Assembly: GCF_003471165.1 (NCBI RefSeq)
Contig: NZ_QRIL01000031.1
Coordinates: forward strand, 1 to 47,196
DNA length: 47,196 bases
From: Ruminococcus sp. AM22-13
GTDB lineage: Bacteria > Bacillota > Clostridia > Lachnospirales > Lachnospiraceae
Direction: 5' to 3'
Both the position numbers and the translations under genes were made by a program. Each line of letters starts with the position of its first letter. The stretch's first letter is position 1. Shown piece after piece: positions 25,077-34,257 of the stretch. The notes beneath the pieces are model-generated. The model saw only the letters and a list, made by a program, of their open reading frames with translations. It was not told the origin of the DNA and made no database searches.

Positions 25077-26897
25077 ATGAGCAAATTAAAGCCTGACTCT
25101 GAAAATACAGAGGAGAGACTTTCAGATAAGGAAGAAGTAACTAAAAATGAAACGGCTGCAAATACAGCAGATAAGAATGCAGTAGATACAAGTATGGCAG
25201 ATGCCAATACAAATGCAGAAGATACAAAGGCAACAGATACAAATACAGAAGATACAAATGCAGATAGTGCTTTGCAGGAATCAGAAACAGAGAAACAGGC
25301 ACAGACTTCAGAGACAGAAGTACAGGATAAGTCATCTGAGGAGGAAGAACCTCCGGCTGCAAGTGAGGATGAGGATTTCTTCTATGATGACAATAAAGCA
25401 TATGAGGCCCGAAGAGCAGCCAGACTGGAACGGCGCAATAAACTTCGCCGCAGAAAAAAGAGAGTGCGTATTGCCGGTGGAATCGTAGTAGTGGCAGCGG
25501 TAGCAATCGGAATCGGCGTGGGATTTTACGGGGAAGAATTGCAGACATTTTTCAGCGAGCAGCAGACAAAGATCACTCAGATGGCAAAGTCATTTGGTAC
25601 AAGGAAAGAAAAGACTGCCCAGACAATTGCAGAAGCAGAGGGAGAAGCGGAAGCTGAAAATACAGCAACACCTGAGGCAACGCCGGAAGGAGAGAGTCTG
25701 AGCAAAGAAGATAAAGCTCTTTACAGACAGGCAAAATATGCGGCAAATCAGTATGACTATGATAAGGCTATTGCTTTGCTTCAGGGCAGTGACACTTATC
25801 AGACAAGCGAGAAATTCCAGCATGCGGTCAAGGTTTACCAGAAGAAGAAAGATTCCTGTGTTTCCTGGCCGTTAGATCAGGTGACACATGTTTTCTACCA
25901 TACACTGATCAAAGATACCAGCAAGGCATTTGACGGGGATTATAAAACAGGGGATTATGACCAGGTTATGACAACGATTGATGAATTTAATCAGATCACG
26001 CAGAGTATGTATGATAAGGGATATGTTATGGTCAGCATTTATGATATGGCGACAGCAGATGAGAATGGAAACATGAATATGGGAGAAATTCTGCTTCCGC
26101 CAGGTAAAGTGCCGTTTGTCCTTTCGCAGGATGATGTATGTTATTATCATTATATGGACGGGGACGGATTTGCCACGAAACTTATTGTGGATGATGAAGG
26201 CAAGGTCCGTAATGAATATGTAGAAGATGATGGCAGTATTTCTGTAGGAGATTACGACATGGTTCCTCTGATTGACCGTTTCGTGGAAGAACATCCGGAT
26301 TTCTCATACAGAGGAGCAAAAGGAATTGTAGCGCTTACAGGATACAATGGAATTCTTGGTTATCGTACAGACAGCAGTTATGAAACCCGTCCGGATGATT
26401 TGGATGCAGATAAAGTGAAATGGCTTGATGAACATCCGGATTTTGATCTGAATACAGAGAGGGAAGGCGCTGCCAGAGTTGCGCAGGCCATGAAAGATGA
26501 AGGATGGCTGTTTGCGAGTCATACCTGGGGCCATCAGAATGTAAGTCAGGTAAGTCTGGAGAGATTACAGGCAGATACACAGAAATTTAAAGAGAATGTT
26601 GATCCGCTGATCGGTGGAACAGATATTATTATTTTTGCATTTGGTGCAGATCTTACCAGTGTAGAAGATTATTCAGGGGAGAAATTTGAATATCTTAAGG
26701 GCCAGGGGTATAACTATTATTGCAATGTGGATTCCAGTCAGTACTTCGTACAGATCCGCAGCAATTATTTCCGCCAGGGAAGGAGAAATCTGGATGGATA
26801 CAGAATGTACTATAATCCGGAACTTCTTTCAGATCTGTTTGATGCACAGGCAGTGTTTGATTCTTCCAGACCGGTGCCGGTCCCGACTATGGGATGA
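25077..26897 (+). CDS. Membrane-anchored divergent polysaccharide deacetylase
   Basis: A 606-residue protein. Residues 1-105 are an acidic low-complexity stretch rich in Asn, Asp, Thr, Ala and Glu. After a basic patch (ERRNKLRRRKKRVR) one membrane segment lies at about 132-153, so the acidic tail should face the cytoplasm and the rest be outside. A TPR-like stretch (KYAANQYDYDKAIALLQG) precedes a NodB-type domain (about 270-600). Its motifs are altered: SQDDV (about 348) replaces TFDDG, HTWGH (about 481) stands for HSxxH, and FAFGAD replaces RxPY. It may still bind metal. Substrate unknown. It is paralogous to the next gene. AAAGGAGG precedes the ATG. Confidence 0.82.
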   Translation: MSKLKPDSENTEERLSDKEEVTKNETAANTADKNAVDTSMADANTNAEDTKATDTNTEDTNADSALQESETEKQAQTSETEVQDKSSEEEEPPAASEDEDFFYDDNKAYEARRAARLERRNKLRRRKKRVRIAGGIVVVAAVAIGIGVGFYGEELQTFFSEQQTKITQMAKSFGTRKEKTAQTIAEAEGEAEAENTATPEATPEGESLSKEDKALYRQAKYAANQYDYDKAIALLQGSDTYQTSEKFQHAVKVYQKKKDSCVSWPLDQVTHVFYHTLIKDTSKAFDGDYKTGDYDQVMTTIDEFNQITQSMYDKGYVMVSIYDMATADENGNMNMGEILLPPGKVPFVLSQDDVCYYHYMDGDGFATKLIVDDEGKVRNEYVEDDGSISVGDYDMVPLIDRFVEEHPDFSYRGAKGIVALTGYNGILGYRTDSSYETRPDDLDADKVKWLDEHPDFDLNTEREGAARVAQAMKDEGWLFASHTWGHQNVSQVSLERLQADTQKFKENVDPLIGGTDIIIFAFGADLTSVEDYSGEKFEYLKGQGYNYYCNVDSSQYFVQIRSNYFRQGRRNLDGYRMYYNPELLSDLFDAQAVFDSSRPVPVPTMG

Positions 26898-26966
26898 GAA
26901 TAATAAAGGGGACGAACAGTGTTCGCTGACAGAATAAAGGAGACGCATAATTGAAAGGGGCAGAAT

Positions 26967-28400
26967 ATGAGAAAAAAAGCAGCATGTGTGATGGCAGCAG
27001 TTTTATGCGTATCACTGGGATTTAGCGGGTGCGGAATCCTTCCGTTTGAACAGGATATTCCGTTCCTGAATTCCAAAGCTGGAAGTACAGAAACAGAGAA
27101 GGGAACAGTACAGACAGATGGTAGTCAGGATGCTGATACAGAACAGAATACTGATACAACAGAGAATGAGCAGCAGGGTACCAGCCTGAATGAGGGAGAG
27201 CAGGCTGAAACACAGGAATCTCCGCTGGAGCAGGCTTCACTTATGGCGACACAGTACAATTATGATGGAGCCATAGAACTTCTAAAAAGTCAGCCGGATT
27301 ATGATAGTAATACAGATATGCAGAATGCGGTGGCTGATTATGAGAACACGAAAGCTACCTGCACAGAATATCCGCTCGAACAAATCACACATGTGTTTTT
27401 TCATACACTGATTAAGGACACCTCGAAAGCTTTTGACGGAGAGTCGGATTCTGACGGATATAATCAGTATATGACAACAATTGATGAATTTAATAAGATC
27501 ATACAGAATATGTATGATAAAGGTTATGTAATGGTCAGCCCCCATGATATGGCAGTTGTAAATGAAGATGGAACAATGTCCAGAGGCAGTATTATGCTGC
27601 CACCGGGAAAGATTCCGTTTGTTTTATCACAGGATGATGTAAGTTACTATCACTATATGGATGGAGATGGGTTTGCGTCAAAACTTGTTGTGGATTCCAA
27701 TGGTGAAGTTAAGAATGAATATATAGAGGACGACGGAAGTATTTCCACAGGAGACTACGATATGGTTCCGTTGATCGATACCTTTGTAAAAGAACATCCG
27801 GACTTTTCTTATCATGGAAGGAAAGGTATCCTGGCGATGACAGGTTATAATGGCGTTCTTGGCTATCGTACGGACATTGCATATAAAACAGGAAAGAAAC
27901 TCCAGGATGACCAGAAGAAGTTTCTGGAGGAGAACCCGGATTTTGATTATAAGCAGGAAGTAAAGAATGCAAAGAAGGTAGCGAAGGCTATGAAAGCAGA
28001 GGGCTGGGAGTTTGCCAGCCATACCTGGGGACATAAGGATGTTGGAGCTACTTCGCTGGATGATTTAAAGAGAGATGATAAAAAGTGGCAGAAATATGTC
28101 GCTCCGATTCTTGGGAAAACAGATATGATCATCTTTGCATTTGGAGCAGATATCGGAAGCTGGGAAGGATATTCTGCTGATAATGAGAAATATGAATTTT
28201 ATAAGAGTCAGGGATACCGTTATTTCTGTAATGTAGATTCCAGCCAGTATTTCGTACAGATTACAGGTGATTATTTCCGTCAGGGAAGAAGAAATCTGGA
28301 TGGATACAGAATGTACTATAATCCTGAAATGCTCAGTGATCTTTTTGACGTATCAGAGGTATGGGATTCATCAAGACCGACTCCGGTACCGGGAATGTAG
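26967..28400 (+). CDS. Lipoprotein divergent polysaccharide deacetylase (paralogue)
   Basis: A 477-residue lipoprotein: signal peptide with lipobox FSGC (Cys at about 22), a Thr/Glu/Gln-rich linker, the same TPR-like stretch as its neighbour (TQYNYDGAIELLKS) and a NodB-type domain very close to that of 25077-26897 along its whole length. It keeps the same altered motifs, SQDDV at about 220, SHTWGH at about 351 and FAFGAD. The pair arose by tandem duplication and differs in how it is anchored. It lies 69 bases downstream, in the same direction, GAAAGGGG upstream. Confidence 0.82.
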   Translation: MRKKAACVMAAVLCVSLGFSGCGILPFEQDIPFLNSKAGSTETEKGTVQTDGSQDADTEQNTDTTENEQQGTSLNEGEQAETQESPLEQASLMATQYNYDGAIELLKSQPDYDSNTDMQNAVADYENTKATCTEYPLEQITHVFFHTLIKDTSKAFDGESDSDGYNQYMTTIDEFNKIIQNMYDKGYVMVSPHDMAVVNEDGTMSRGSIMLPPGKIPFVLSQDDVSYYHYMDGDGFASKLVVDSNGEVKNEYIEDDGSISTGDYDMVPLIDTFVKEHPDFSYHGRKGILAMTGYNGVLGYRTDIAYKTGKKLQDDQKKFLEENPDFDYKQEVKNAKKVAKAMKAEGWEFASHTWGHKDVGATSLDDLKRDDKKWQKYVAPILGKTDMIIFAFGADIGSWEGYSADNEKYEFYKSQGYRYFCNVDSSQYFVQITGDYFRQGRRNLDGYRMYYNPEMLSDLFDVSEVWDSSRPTPVPGM

Positions 28401-28418
28401 AAGGGAGTATTATTTATT

Positions 28419-29732
28419 ATGAAGAAAAAAATATATCTTGCCATGTTTGCGGCCTGTTTTGCACTAACTGCATCCGCATGTGGTGATGGTGCGGCTGTTA
28501 TTACAGACAATACAAAAACAGAAAAGTCTGCCGATAATAAAAAAGCAGAAGTGGGAACAACCAGGCTTGTGTCGGTTGAGAATGTAGATAAATATATTAC
28601 GATTGGAGAATATAAAGGACTGACTCTGGATAATACAGTGGATGCAATCACAGATGATGATGTGCAGGCACAGATTGACCAGGATCTGCAGGATAAAGCA
28701 GAACCTGTATCTGACAGTGCCAAAGAAGGTGATCTGGTAACTGTGAACTATGTGGGAACTAAGAATGGACAGACTTTTGATGGCGGGACTGCCAATAATT
28801 ATGATTTTGTGATTGGTCAGGGGCAGATGTTTGATGAGTTTGAGAATGGCGTAATCGGAATGAAGAAAGGCGAAACAAAGGAAATCAAGATTGATTTTCC
28901 GTCAGATTACGCAGATGAAACTCTGGCAGGTCAGGAAGTTGTATATAAAGTCACTGTACAGAATGTGCGCCGCGCAGGTGAACTTACCGATGAGTGGGTA
29001 GCAAAGAATACAGATTATACGACTGTGGATGAATATCGGGAAAGCGTTCGCAGCCAGCTGGAGGAAGAAGCGAAGAATTCAGCACAGGAAGTTCTTAAAA
29101 ATACTGCATGGAGTACAGTACTTGAGAATTCGGAAGTGAAAGAGTATCCGCAGGAGGATGTGGATTCTGCAATTTCTGAGTTTAAGAGCAGTATGGAAGT
29201 TTATGCAAAACAAGCGGATATGACTTTAGAGGAATTCATAGACAGCCAGGGGATTTCCCAGGATGATTTTGACGAGCAGTGTCAGCAGTATGCAGAAGGT
29301 AAAGTGAAACAGAATCTGATTGTACAGGGAATCATGGATGCGGAAGGGCTGTCTCTTGATGATAAAGAGAGCCTTCAGCTGCAGGAGGAACTGGTGGAAC
29401 AGATGGGTGCCGGTGATATCGCAGAATTGGTTGGAACATACGGGCAGACTTATGTAGACGAATCAATTGGTCTTCTCAGAGTAGAGGATTTTATTATAAA
29501 GAATGCAAGCGTTAGTGATAAAGTCGCGAATGGCGATGTGATCGCGGATGATGCAGAAGCAGCTGCAAAAAATTCAGACTCAGACAGTGAACAGGATATG
29601 ACGGATACAGAAGATACGAATACTTCAGATGACGCGGGAAATTCAGATGACAGCGATAGCAGCACAAATCAGAGTGGTTCTGATGTTGACGTAAATCTGG
29701 AAGAGGAACTGGGGACAGAAGAAGTAGAATAA
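28419..29732 (+). CDS. Secreted trigger factor-like FKBP peptidyl-prolyl isomerase
   Basis: A 437-residue lipoprotein (lipobox SAC near residue 21). Residues 55-150 include a trigger-factor N-like strand and an FKBP isomerase core (GDLVTVNYVGTKNGQTFDGG, GVIGMKKGETKEI). The helical C-terminal chaperone domain of trigger factor follows (about 155-355). The end is a Ser/Asp-rich acidic tail (about 370-437). It should fold proteins outside the membrane. It begins 18 bases after the second deacetylase, so it is probably cotranscribed. Annotations of such proteins as tig are misleading because they are exported. Confidence 0.85.
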   Translation: MKKKIYLAMFAACFALTASACGDGAAVITDNTKTEKSADNKKAEVGTTRLVSVENVDKYITIGEYKGLTLDNTVDAITDDDVQAQIDQDLQDKAEPVSDSAKEGDLVTVNYVGTKNGQTFDGGTANNYDFVIGQGQMFDEFENGVIGMKKGETKEIKIDFPSDYADETLAGQEVVYKVTVQNVRRAGELTDEWVAKNTDYTTVDEYRESVRSQLEEEAKNSAQEVLKNTAWSTVLENSEVKEYPQEDVDSAISEFKSSMEVYAKQADMTLEEFIDSQGISQDDFDEQCQQYAEGKVKQNLIVQGIMDAEGLSLDDKESLQLQEELVEQMGAGDIAELVGTYGQTYVDESIGLLRVEDFIIKNASVSDKVANGDVIADDAEAAAKNSDSDSEQDMTDTEDTNTSDDAGNSDDSDSSTNQSGSDVDVNLEEELGTEEVE

Positions 29733-29735
29733 TTG

Positions 29736-29766
29736 TTACCGGGCACGGAGTGAACGTTAACGAATA
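29736..29766. repeat. Short stop-codon-associated palindrome
   Basis: gttaccgggcacggagtg followed by aacgttaacg starts right after the trigger-factor stop. A relative lies after glgB (33527-33556, gttgctaagagcggagtgaa), and a weaker one after the SPOCS gene near 17131. This is a loose family judged by eye. Confidence 0.4.
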
Positions 29767-29904
29767 ATTGGCATTGTATTTGCCGGGTAAATGAGTTATG
29801 ATTGAAGTTACAAAAAGAATGACAGTAACTTATGAAGCTATTCAGCAGTTGCAGATAAACGTTCTTGGCTAAATTAATGTAAATAGAAACGGGGAAAGGA
29901 AACA

Positions 29905-31242
29905 ATGGATAAGCGGGTTTTGCGCGAGAGGATGCGCAGAAAAAAACGCCAGATGATGATTCGTCATTATACGAAGATCGGACTCTCCGTGCTTGGTCTG
30001 ATTCTGGCTATTGTATTTGTGGTGAGAGGAATCATTATTCCAATCGCTCATCATGTAGCCGGAGGCGGAAGCAGTAATCAGACTGTGCAGGCCCAGGCAG
30101 ATACGGAAGAGGTTCAGGCTAATTCTGATGCGGCTGTGAGACAGCCACTGAAGGGTAAATCAGATACGGATAAGATCTCCACGATGACAGCAGGCTGGCA
30201 TGAAGATACTAACGGAAAGTGGTATCAGAATGCAGATGGTACATATTTTGCAAATGGATTTCAGGATATTGACGGTGTGACATATTCATTTGATGAAAAC
30301 GGATATATTCAGACTGGATGGGTGACAAAGGGCGTAAAAGATTACTACTTTAATGATGATGGATCTTATGATCCGAGTCAGGTACGACCGATGCTGGCAT
30401 TGACCTTTGATGATGGTCCGGGACAGTATACAGATGAGCTTCTGGATTGCCTGGAGGCGAATAATGCACATGCAACATTCTTTATGCTTGGACAGAATGT
30501 AAGTGCATATCCGGATGCACCGAAACGTATGCTGGAACTTGGCTGTGAGATCGGAAGTCATTCCTGGGATCATACACAGCTGACTACGATTGACCTTGAT
30601 TCAGTTGCCAAACAGTTTTCTGATACGGATGATGCACTGACTCAGGCCTGTGGACAGGCAGCGACAGTAGCACGTGCACCGTACGGAGATGGAAATACAG
30701 ATATTTATAATACAGTAAATAAACCATTCTTTATGTGGTCTTTGGATACGGAAGACTGGAAGCTGATGGATGCGGATGCGGATTATAATGCAGTAATGAA
30801 CGGAGATCTTACAGATGGAACAATTATCCTGATGCATGATATCCATGAGCCGTCTGTACAGGCTGCCATAAGACTGATTCCGGATCTTATTGCAAGAGGA
30901 TATAAACTTGTGACGGTAAGTGAGATGGCAGAAGCTAAGAATGTAACATTACAGAATGCATGTTATGTTGATTTCTGGCCGAGTACACTCAGCAACGGTG
31001 GTGTTCCCGGATATCAGGGCGGAGCAGATGCAGCAGCTTCTACGGATTCCACAGATGGTACAACTGATTCATCAGATTCTTCTGACGGAAACTCAGATTA
31101 TTCTGATGGAAGTGAGGATGGAAGTACAGATGACAGCAGTTCAGATGGAAACTATGACGACGGAAGCGGCGATTACAGCGATGATTCTTCGGAAGATTAC
31201 AGTGACGATTCTGTGGATTACGGAGATGACTCTGAATATTAA
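29905..31242 (+). CDS. Polysaccharide deacetylase with wall-binding repeats
   Basis: A 445-residue type II membrane protein: basic N-terminus, one membrane segment (about 25-48), then a choline-binding-like repeat region (about 95-152, GWHEDTNGKWYQNADGTYFA and TGWVTKGVKDYYFNDDG). The NodB domain (about 163-350) is canonical: TFDDGPG (about 167-173), SHSWDH and RAPYGDGN, giving the Asp-His-His metal site and catalytic Asp, so it is likely an active peptidoglycan or polysaccharide deacetylase. The C-terminus from about 375 is a Ser/Asp/Gly-rich acidic tail. It follows the trigger factor by 172 bases in the same direction. Confidence 0.88.
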   Translation: MDKRVLRERMRRKKRQMMIRHYTKIGLSVLGLILAIVFVVRGIIIPIAHHVAGGGSSNQTVQAQADTEEVQANSDAAVRQPLKGKSDTDKISTMTAGWHEDTNGKWYQNADGTYFANGFQDIDGVTYSFDENGYIQTGWVTKGVKDYYFNDDGSYDPSQVRPMLALTFDDGPGQYTDELLDCLEANNAHATFFMLGQNVSAYPDAPKRMLELGCEIGSHSWDHTQLTTIDLDSVAKQFSDTDDALTQACGQAATVARAPYGDGNTDIYNTVNKPFFMWSLDTEDWKLMDADADYNAVMNGDLTDGTIILMHDIHEPSVQAAIRLIPDLIARGYKLVTVSEMAEAKNVTLQNACYVDFWPSTLSNGGVPGYQGGADAAASTDSTDGTTDSSDSSDGNSDYSDGSEDGSTDDSSSDGNYDDGSGDYSDDSSEDYSDDSVDYGDDSEY

Positions 31243-31262
31243 AGGACAATAAAAAGTAATAA

Positions 31263-31313
31263 AAAGAGCAAAGAAATGCGAAAGACAGCGTTTCTTTGCT
31301 CTTTGTGTTTTTT
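31263..31313 (+). terminator. Terminator of the envelope cluster
   Basis: Perfect 14-bp stem aaagagcaaagaaa/tttctttgctcttt with a 14-base loop, followed by a T-rich run. It separates the deacetylase cluster from the glgB promoter. Confidence 0.9.
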
Positions 31314-31367
31314 ACAAAAATAACACAAAAAACGCATAAAAATTGTTAAATATACACATATTTTTAA

Positions 31368-31396
31368 TTGACGTAGCGAATGGGGGTTGGTATAAT
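31368..31396 (+). promoter_or_regulatory. Promoter of glgB
   Basis: TTGACG (31368-31373), exactly 17 bases, TATAAT (31391-31396). This is the best sigma-A match in the window and gives a 5' leader of about 200 bases. Confidence 0.75.
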
Positions 31397-31428
31397 AAAG
31401 CTTATAGAATGACTAAGAGTCAGTTCAT

Positions 31429-31520
31429 AGCCCTGCCGGGTCGGATCGCATTGCAGCAGTAAGGAAGATGTTGTCTGGAACGATCCACCGCAGGCTGAGA
31501 ATCCTGCTTTGCAGGGTTCT
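31429..31520 (+). promoter_or_regulatory. Structured glgB leader with terminator-like hairpin
   Basis: An extended hairpin pairs AGCC.TGC (from 31429) with GCAGGCT (to 31496), GGATCG (31443-31448) with CGATCC (31481-31486) and CAGCA with TGTTG inside. It is followed at once by agaatcctgc/gcagggttct (31498-31520) and a T-rich run, a plausible intrinsic terminator. A small stem, tgactaagagtca, precedes it. The arrangement resembles a riboswitch or attenuator; I cannot match it to a named class. Confidence 0.45.
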
Positions 31521-31608
31521 TCTTGTGTTATTGTTTATGTTGCAGTGAGCAATAATATTTTCATATCCGTGAAAAGATAGAAACATGAATATTAAGGGAG
31601 GACTCCAG

Positions 31609-33492
31609 ATGGGCGAGAGTATGAAATTTACGGATTTAGACCAGTATTTGTTTGGACAGGGAACCAATTACGAAGTATATAAGAAATTGGGCGCTCATCC
31701 TACTACATATCGAAGAAAAAAAGGCGTATATTTTGCGGTCTGGGCACCAAATGCCCAGTCAGTATCTGTAATTGGTGAATTTAATGACTGGGATGAAGAG
31801 GCCAGTCCGATGAAGAAGGTAGGACCGATCGGTGTCTATGAAGTGTTTGTTCCGGGAGCCAAGATTGGACAGTTATATAAATTCTTTATCGTAGGAGCAC
31901 ATGGAGAGAAGCTTTATAAAGCTGATCCGTATGCAAATGCGGCTGAGAAGCGTCCGGGAACGGCATCCAGGATTGTAGACATTACAGATTATAAATGGAA
32001 AGATGCCACATGGATCAAGAACAGAGAGAAGTTTGACGAGACAGTACAGCCGATGGCAATCTATGAAGTTCATCCGGGTTCCTGGATGAAACATCCGTGG
32101 ACAGAGGAGAATGAAGAAGGATTCTATAATTATCGGGAACTTGCACATTCTCTGACTGCATATGTAAAAGAGATGGGTTATACTCATGTAGAATTAATGG
32201 GAATCGCCGAGCATCCGTTTGATGGTTCCTGGGGATATCAGGTAACCGGATATTATGCACCGACTTCCAGATACGGAACACCGCAGGATTTCAAATATAT
32301 GATCGATTATTTCCACCAGAATAAGATCGGCGTTATTCTTGACTGGGTACCTGCACATTTCCCGAAAGATGCCCATGGTTTGGTGAATTTTGACGGAACT
32401 GCAGTATATGAGCATGCAGATCCGAGACAGGGAGAACATCCTGACTGGGGAACTAAGATTTACAATTATGGCCGCCCGGAGGTTAAGAACTTCCTGATCG
32501 CAAATGCTCTTTACTGGATTGAAGAGTGTCATGTAGACGGACTTCGTGTGGATGCGGTTGCCTCTATGCTTTACCTTGACTATGGTAAGAAAGACGGAGA
32601 ATGGGTTGCGAATAAATACGGCGGAAACAAGAACCTGGAAGCGATTGAATTCTTTAAACATCTGAATACCATTGTTCTCGGCAGAAATCATGGAACAGTG
32701 ATGATCGCTGAGGAATCGACAGCATGGCCGATGGTTACAGGAGATGCTGAGAAAGACGGACTTGGATTCAGCCTGAAATGGAACATGGGATGGATGAATG
32801 ACTTCCTGGAATATATGAAACTGGATCCATATTTCCGTAAATTCAATCATAATAAGATGACATTCTCCATGACTTATGCATACAGTGAGAGATATGTACT
32901 GGTTCTTTCTCATGATGAAGTGGTTCATCTGAAATGCTCCATGCTTGAGAAGATGCCGGGCGAACTGTCGGATAAATTCAAGAACTTAAAGGCGGCATAT
33001 TCCTTTATGACCTGTCATCCGGGTAAGAAGCTCCTTTTCATGGGACAGGAATTCGGACAGCTTCGTGAGTGGAGTGAGGAGAGAGAACTTGACTGGTTCC
33101 TGCTGAATGAGGAACCTCATAAAGATCTGCAGAATTATGTACATGATCTTCTTACTATTTATAAGAAATATCCGGCGCTCTATGCGGCTGATAATGATCC
33201 GGAAGGCTTTGAGTGGATCAATGCCAATGACGGAGACAGAAGTATTTTCAGCTTTGTAAGAAAATCGCCGACGAAGAGAAATAATATTCTGTATGTAGTT
33301 AACTTTACACCGGTTGACCGTCCGGATTACAGAGTTGGTGTTCCGAAGAAGAAACAGTATAAGCTGATCATGGATGAGAACGGACTGACAGAGCCAAAGA
33401 TATTCAAGGCTGTGAAACAGGAATGTGATGACAGACAGTTCTCATTTGCATATCCGCTGCCAGCTTATGGAGTTGCAATTTTTGTATATTAA
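31609..33492 (+). CDS. glgB: 1,4-alpha-glucan branching enzyme
   Basis: A 627-residue GH13 enzyme that makes alpha-1,6 branches in glycogen. GGGAGG at 31596-31601 supports the start at 31609 rather than the ATG at 31585. Residues ~30-130 are the CBM48 domain (YFAVWAPNAQSVSVIGEFND). The GH13 barrel carries the nucleophile Asp in GLRVDAVASMLYLDY, the acid Glu in IAEEST and LSHDEVVH. The C-terminal beta domain is present. Length is normal. No other glycogen genes are adjacent, so it is a solitary glgB with its own regulated leader. Confidence 0.96.
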   Translation: MGESMKFTDLDQYLFGQGTNYEVYKKLGAHPTTYRRKKGVYFAVWAPNAQSVSVIGEFNDWDEEASPMKKVGPIGVYEVFVPGAKIGQLYKFFIVGAHGEKLYKADPYANAAEKRPGTASRIVDITDYKWKDATWIKNREKFDETVQPMAIYEVHPGSWMKHPWTEENEEGFYNYRELAHSLTAYVKEMGYTHVELMGIAEHPFDGSWGYQVTGYYAPTSRYGTPQDFKYMIDYFHQNKIGVILDWVPAHFPKDAHGLVNFDGTAVYEHADPRQGEHPDWGTKIYNYGRPEVKNFLIANALYWIEECHVDGLRVDAVASMLYLDYGKKDGEWVANKYGGNKNLEAIEFFKHLNTIVLGRNHGTVMIAEESTAWPMVTGDAEKDGLGFSLKWNMGWMNDFLEYMKLDPYFRKFNHNKMTFSMTYAYSERYVLVLSHDEVVHLKCSMLEKMPGELSDKFKNLKAAYSFMTCHPGKKLLFMGQEFGQLREWSEERELDWFLLNEEPHKDLQNYVHDLLTIYKKYPALYAADNDPEGFEWINANDGDRSIFSFVRKSPTKRNNILYVVNFTPVDRPDYRVGVPKKKQYKLIMDENGLTEPKIFKAVKQECDDRQFSFAYPLPAYGVAIFVY

Positions 33493-33731
33493 GGTTATTA
33501 CTCAGACACAATTATCCTACGGGATATGTTGCTAAGAGCGGAGTGAACAATAACATATTAAGTTTTGACCGGAACAGGACTTGCGTTATTTAGCGATATT
33601 ATAACTAAGCGTATGGAATACCTGGAAAATTCGTGCAAAATCAATAATTGCTTTTTGTATATAACTGCGTTATAATTAGCGCGAAAACAAGGAATAGAGA
33701 GAAAAGTTTACATGTTGAAAGGAGAATGAAC

Positions 33732-33965
33732 ATGAAAGTATCTAACATTAAAGATATTGAGAAGTTTTTTGAGGTAGTTGACAGCTGCGAAGGAAGAGTA
33801 GAATTAGTAACAGGCGAAGGTGACAGACTGAACCTTAAATCCAAATTATCCCAGTATGTGTCTCTGGCAAACATTTTCTCAGGCGGAGAGATTCCGGAAC
33901 TTGAGATCGTTGCATACGAGAAAGAAGATATTGATAAATTAATGAGCTTTATGATCAACGGTTGA
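33732..33965 (+). CDS. Small conserved Lachnospiraceae protein
   Basis: A 77-residue cytoplasmic protein (MKVSNIKDIEKFFEVVDSC at the N-terminus). The start at 33732 is chosen because AAAGGAG (33718-33724) is 7 bases upstream. A TATAAT at 33671-33676 with TTGCTT 17 bases before it is a plausible promoter. I know it as a family conserved in Lachnospiraceae and sometimes mislabelled polyA polymerase; no function is visible. It is monocistronic with a strong terminator. Confidence 0.75.
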   Translation: MKVSNIKDIEKFFEVVDSCEGRVELVTGEGDRLNLKSKLSQYVSLANIFSGGEIPELEIVAYEKEDIDKLMSFMING

Positions 33966-33980
33966 TCATTAAAATACGAG

Positions 33981-34013
33981 AGGGGACATGATATTGGATC
34001 ATGTCCCCTTCTT
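33981..34013 (+). terminator. Terminator of the small conserved gene
   Basis: Perfect 12-bp stem aggggacatgat/atcatgtcccct, short loop and TTCTTT. Confidence 0.85.
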
Positions 34014-34027
34014 TGCGTGGGACAGAC

Positions 34028-34056
34028 TTGAATATGGAAGAAAGCTTGTGTATAAT
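34028..34056 (+). promoter_or_regulatory. Promoter of the G3E GTPase pair
   Basis: TTGAAT (34028-34033), 17 bases, TATAAT (34051-34056), giving a leader of about 195 bases. No Zur-type palindrome is recognisable nearby. Confidence 0.55.
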
Positions 34057-34137
34057 AAATGCGTTACGGACAAATATATAAGTAGATGGGATATAAGCGA
34101 ATATGCCAAAATTCCGAGACATACGAGGTAAAACTCC

Positions 34138-34156
34138 ATCGCCAAAGGCGATTTTT
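34138..34156 (+). terminator. Attenuator-like terminator in the GTPase leader
   Basis: atcgcc/ggcgat with an AAA loop and a T run lies between the promoter and the first gene, so transcription must read through it. A second small stem (gtaactgt/acagttac, 34161-34187) follows, sharing an 18-base word with 22592-22609. Possible regulated attenuation; the stem is short. Confidence 0.4.
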
Positions 34157-34257
34157 AACCGTAACTGTGGAGGTACTGAACAGTTACAATTATTTCATAT
34201 CTGCTTACAAGATAAATTTGTAAAAAAACATAAAAATAGAAAAGGAGAAACAAAACG

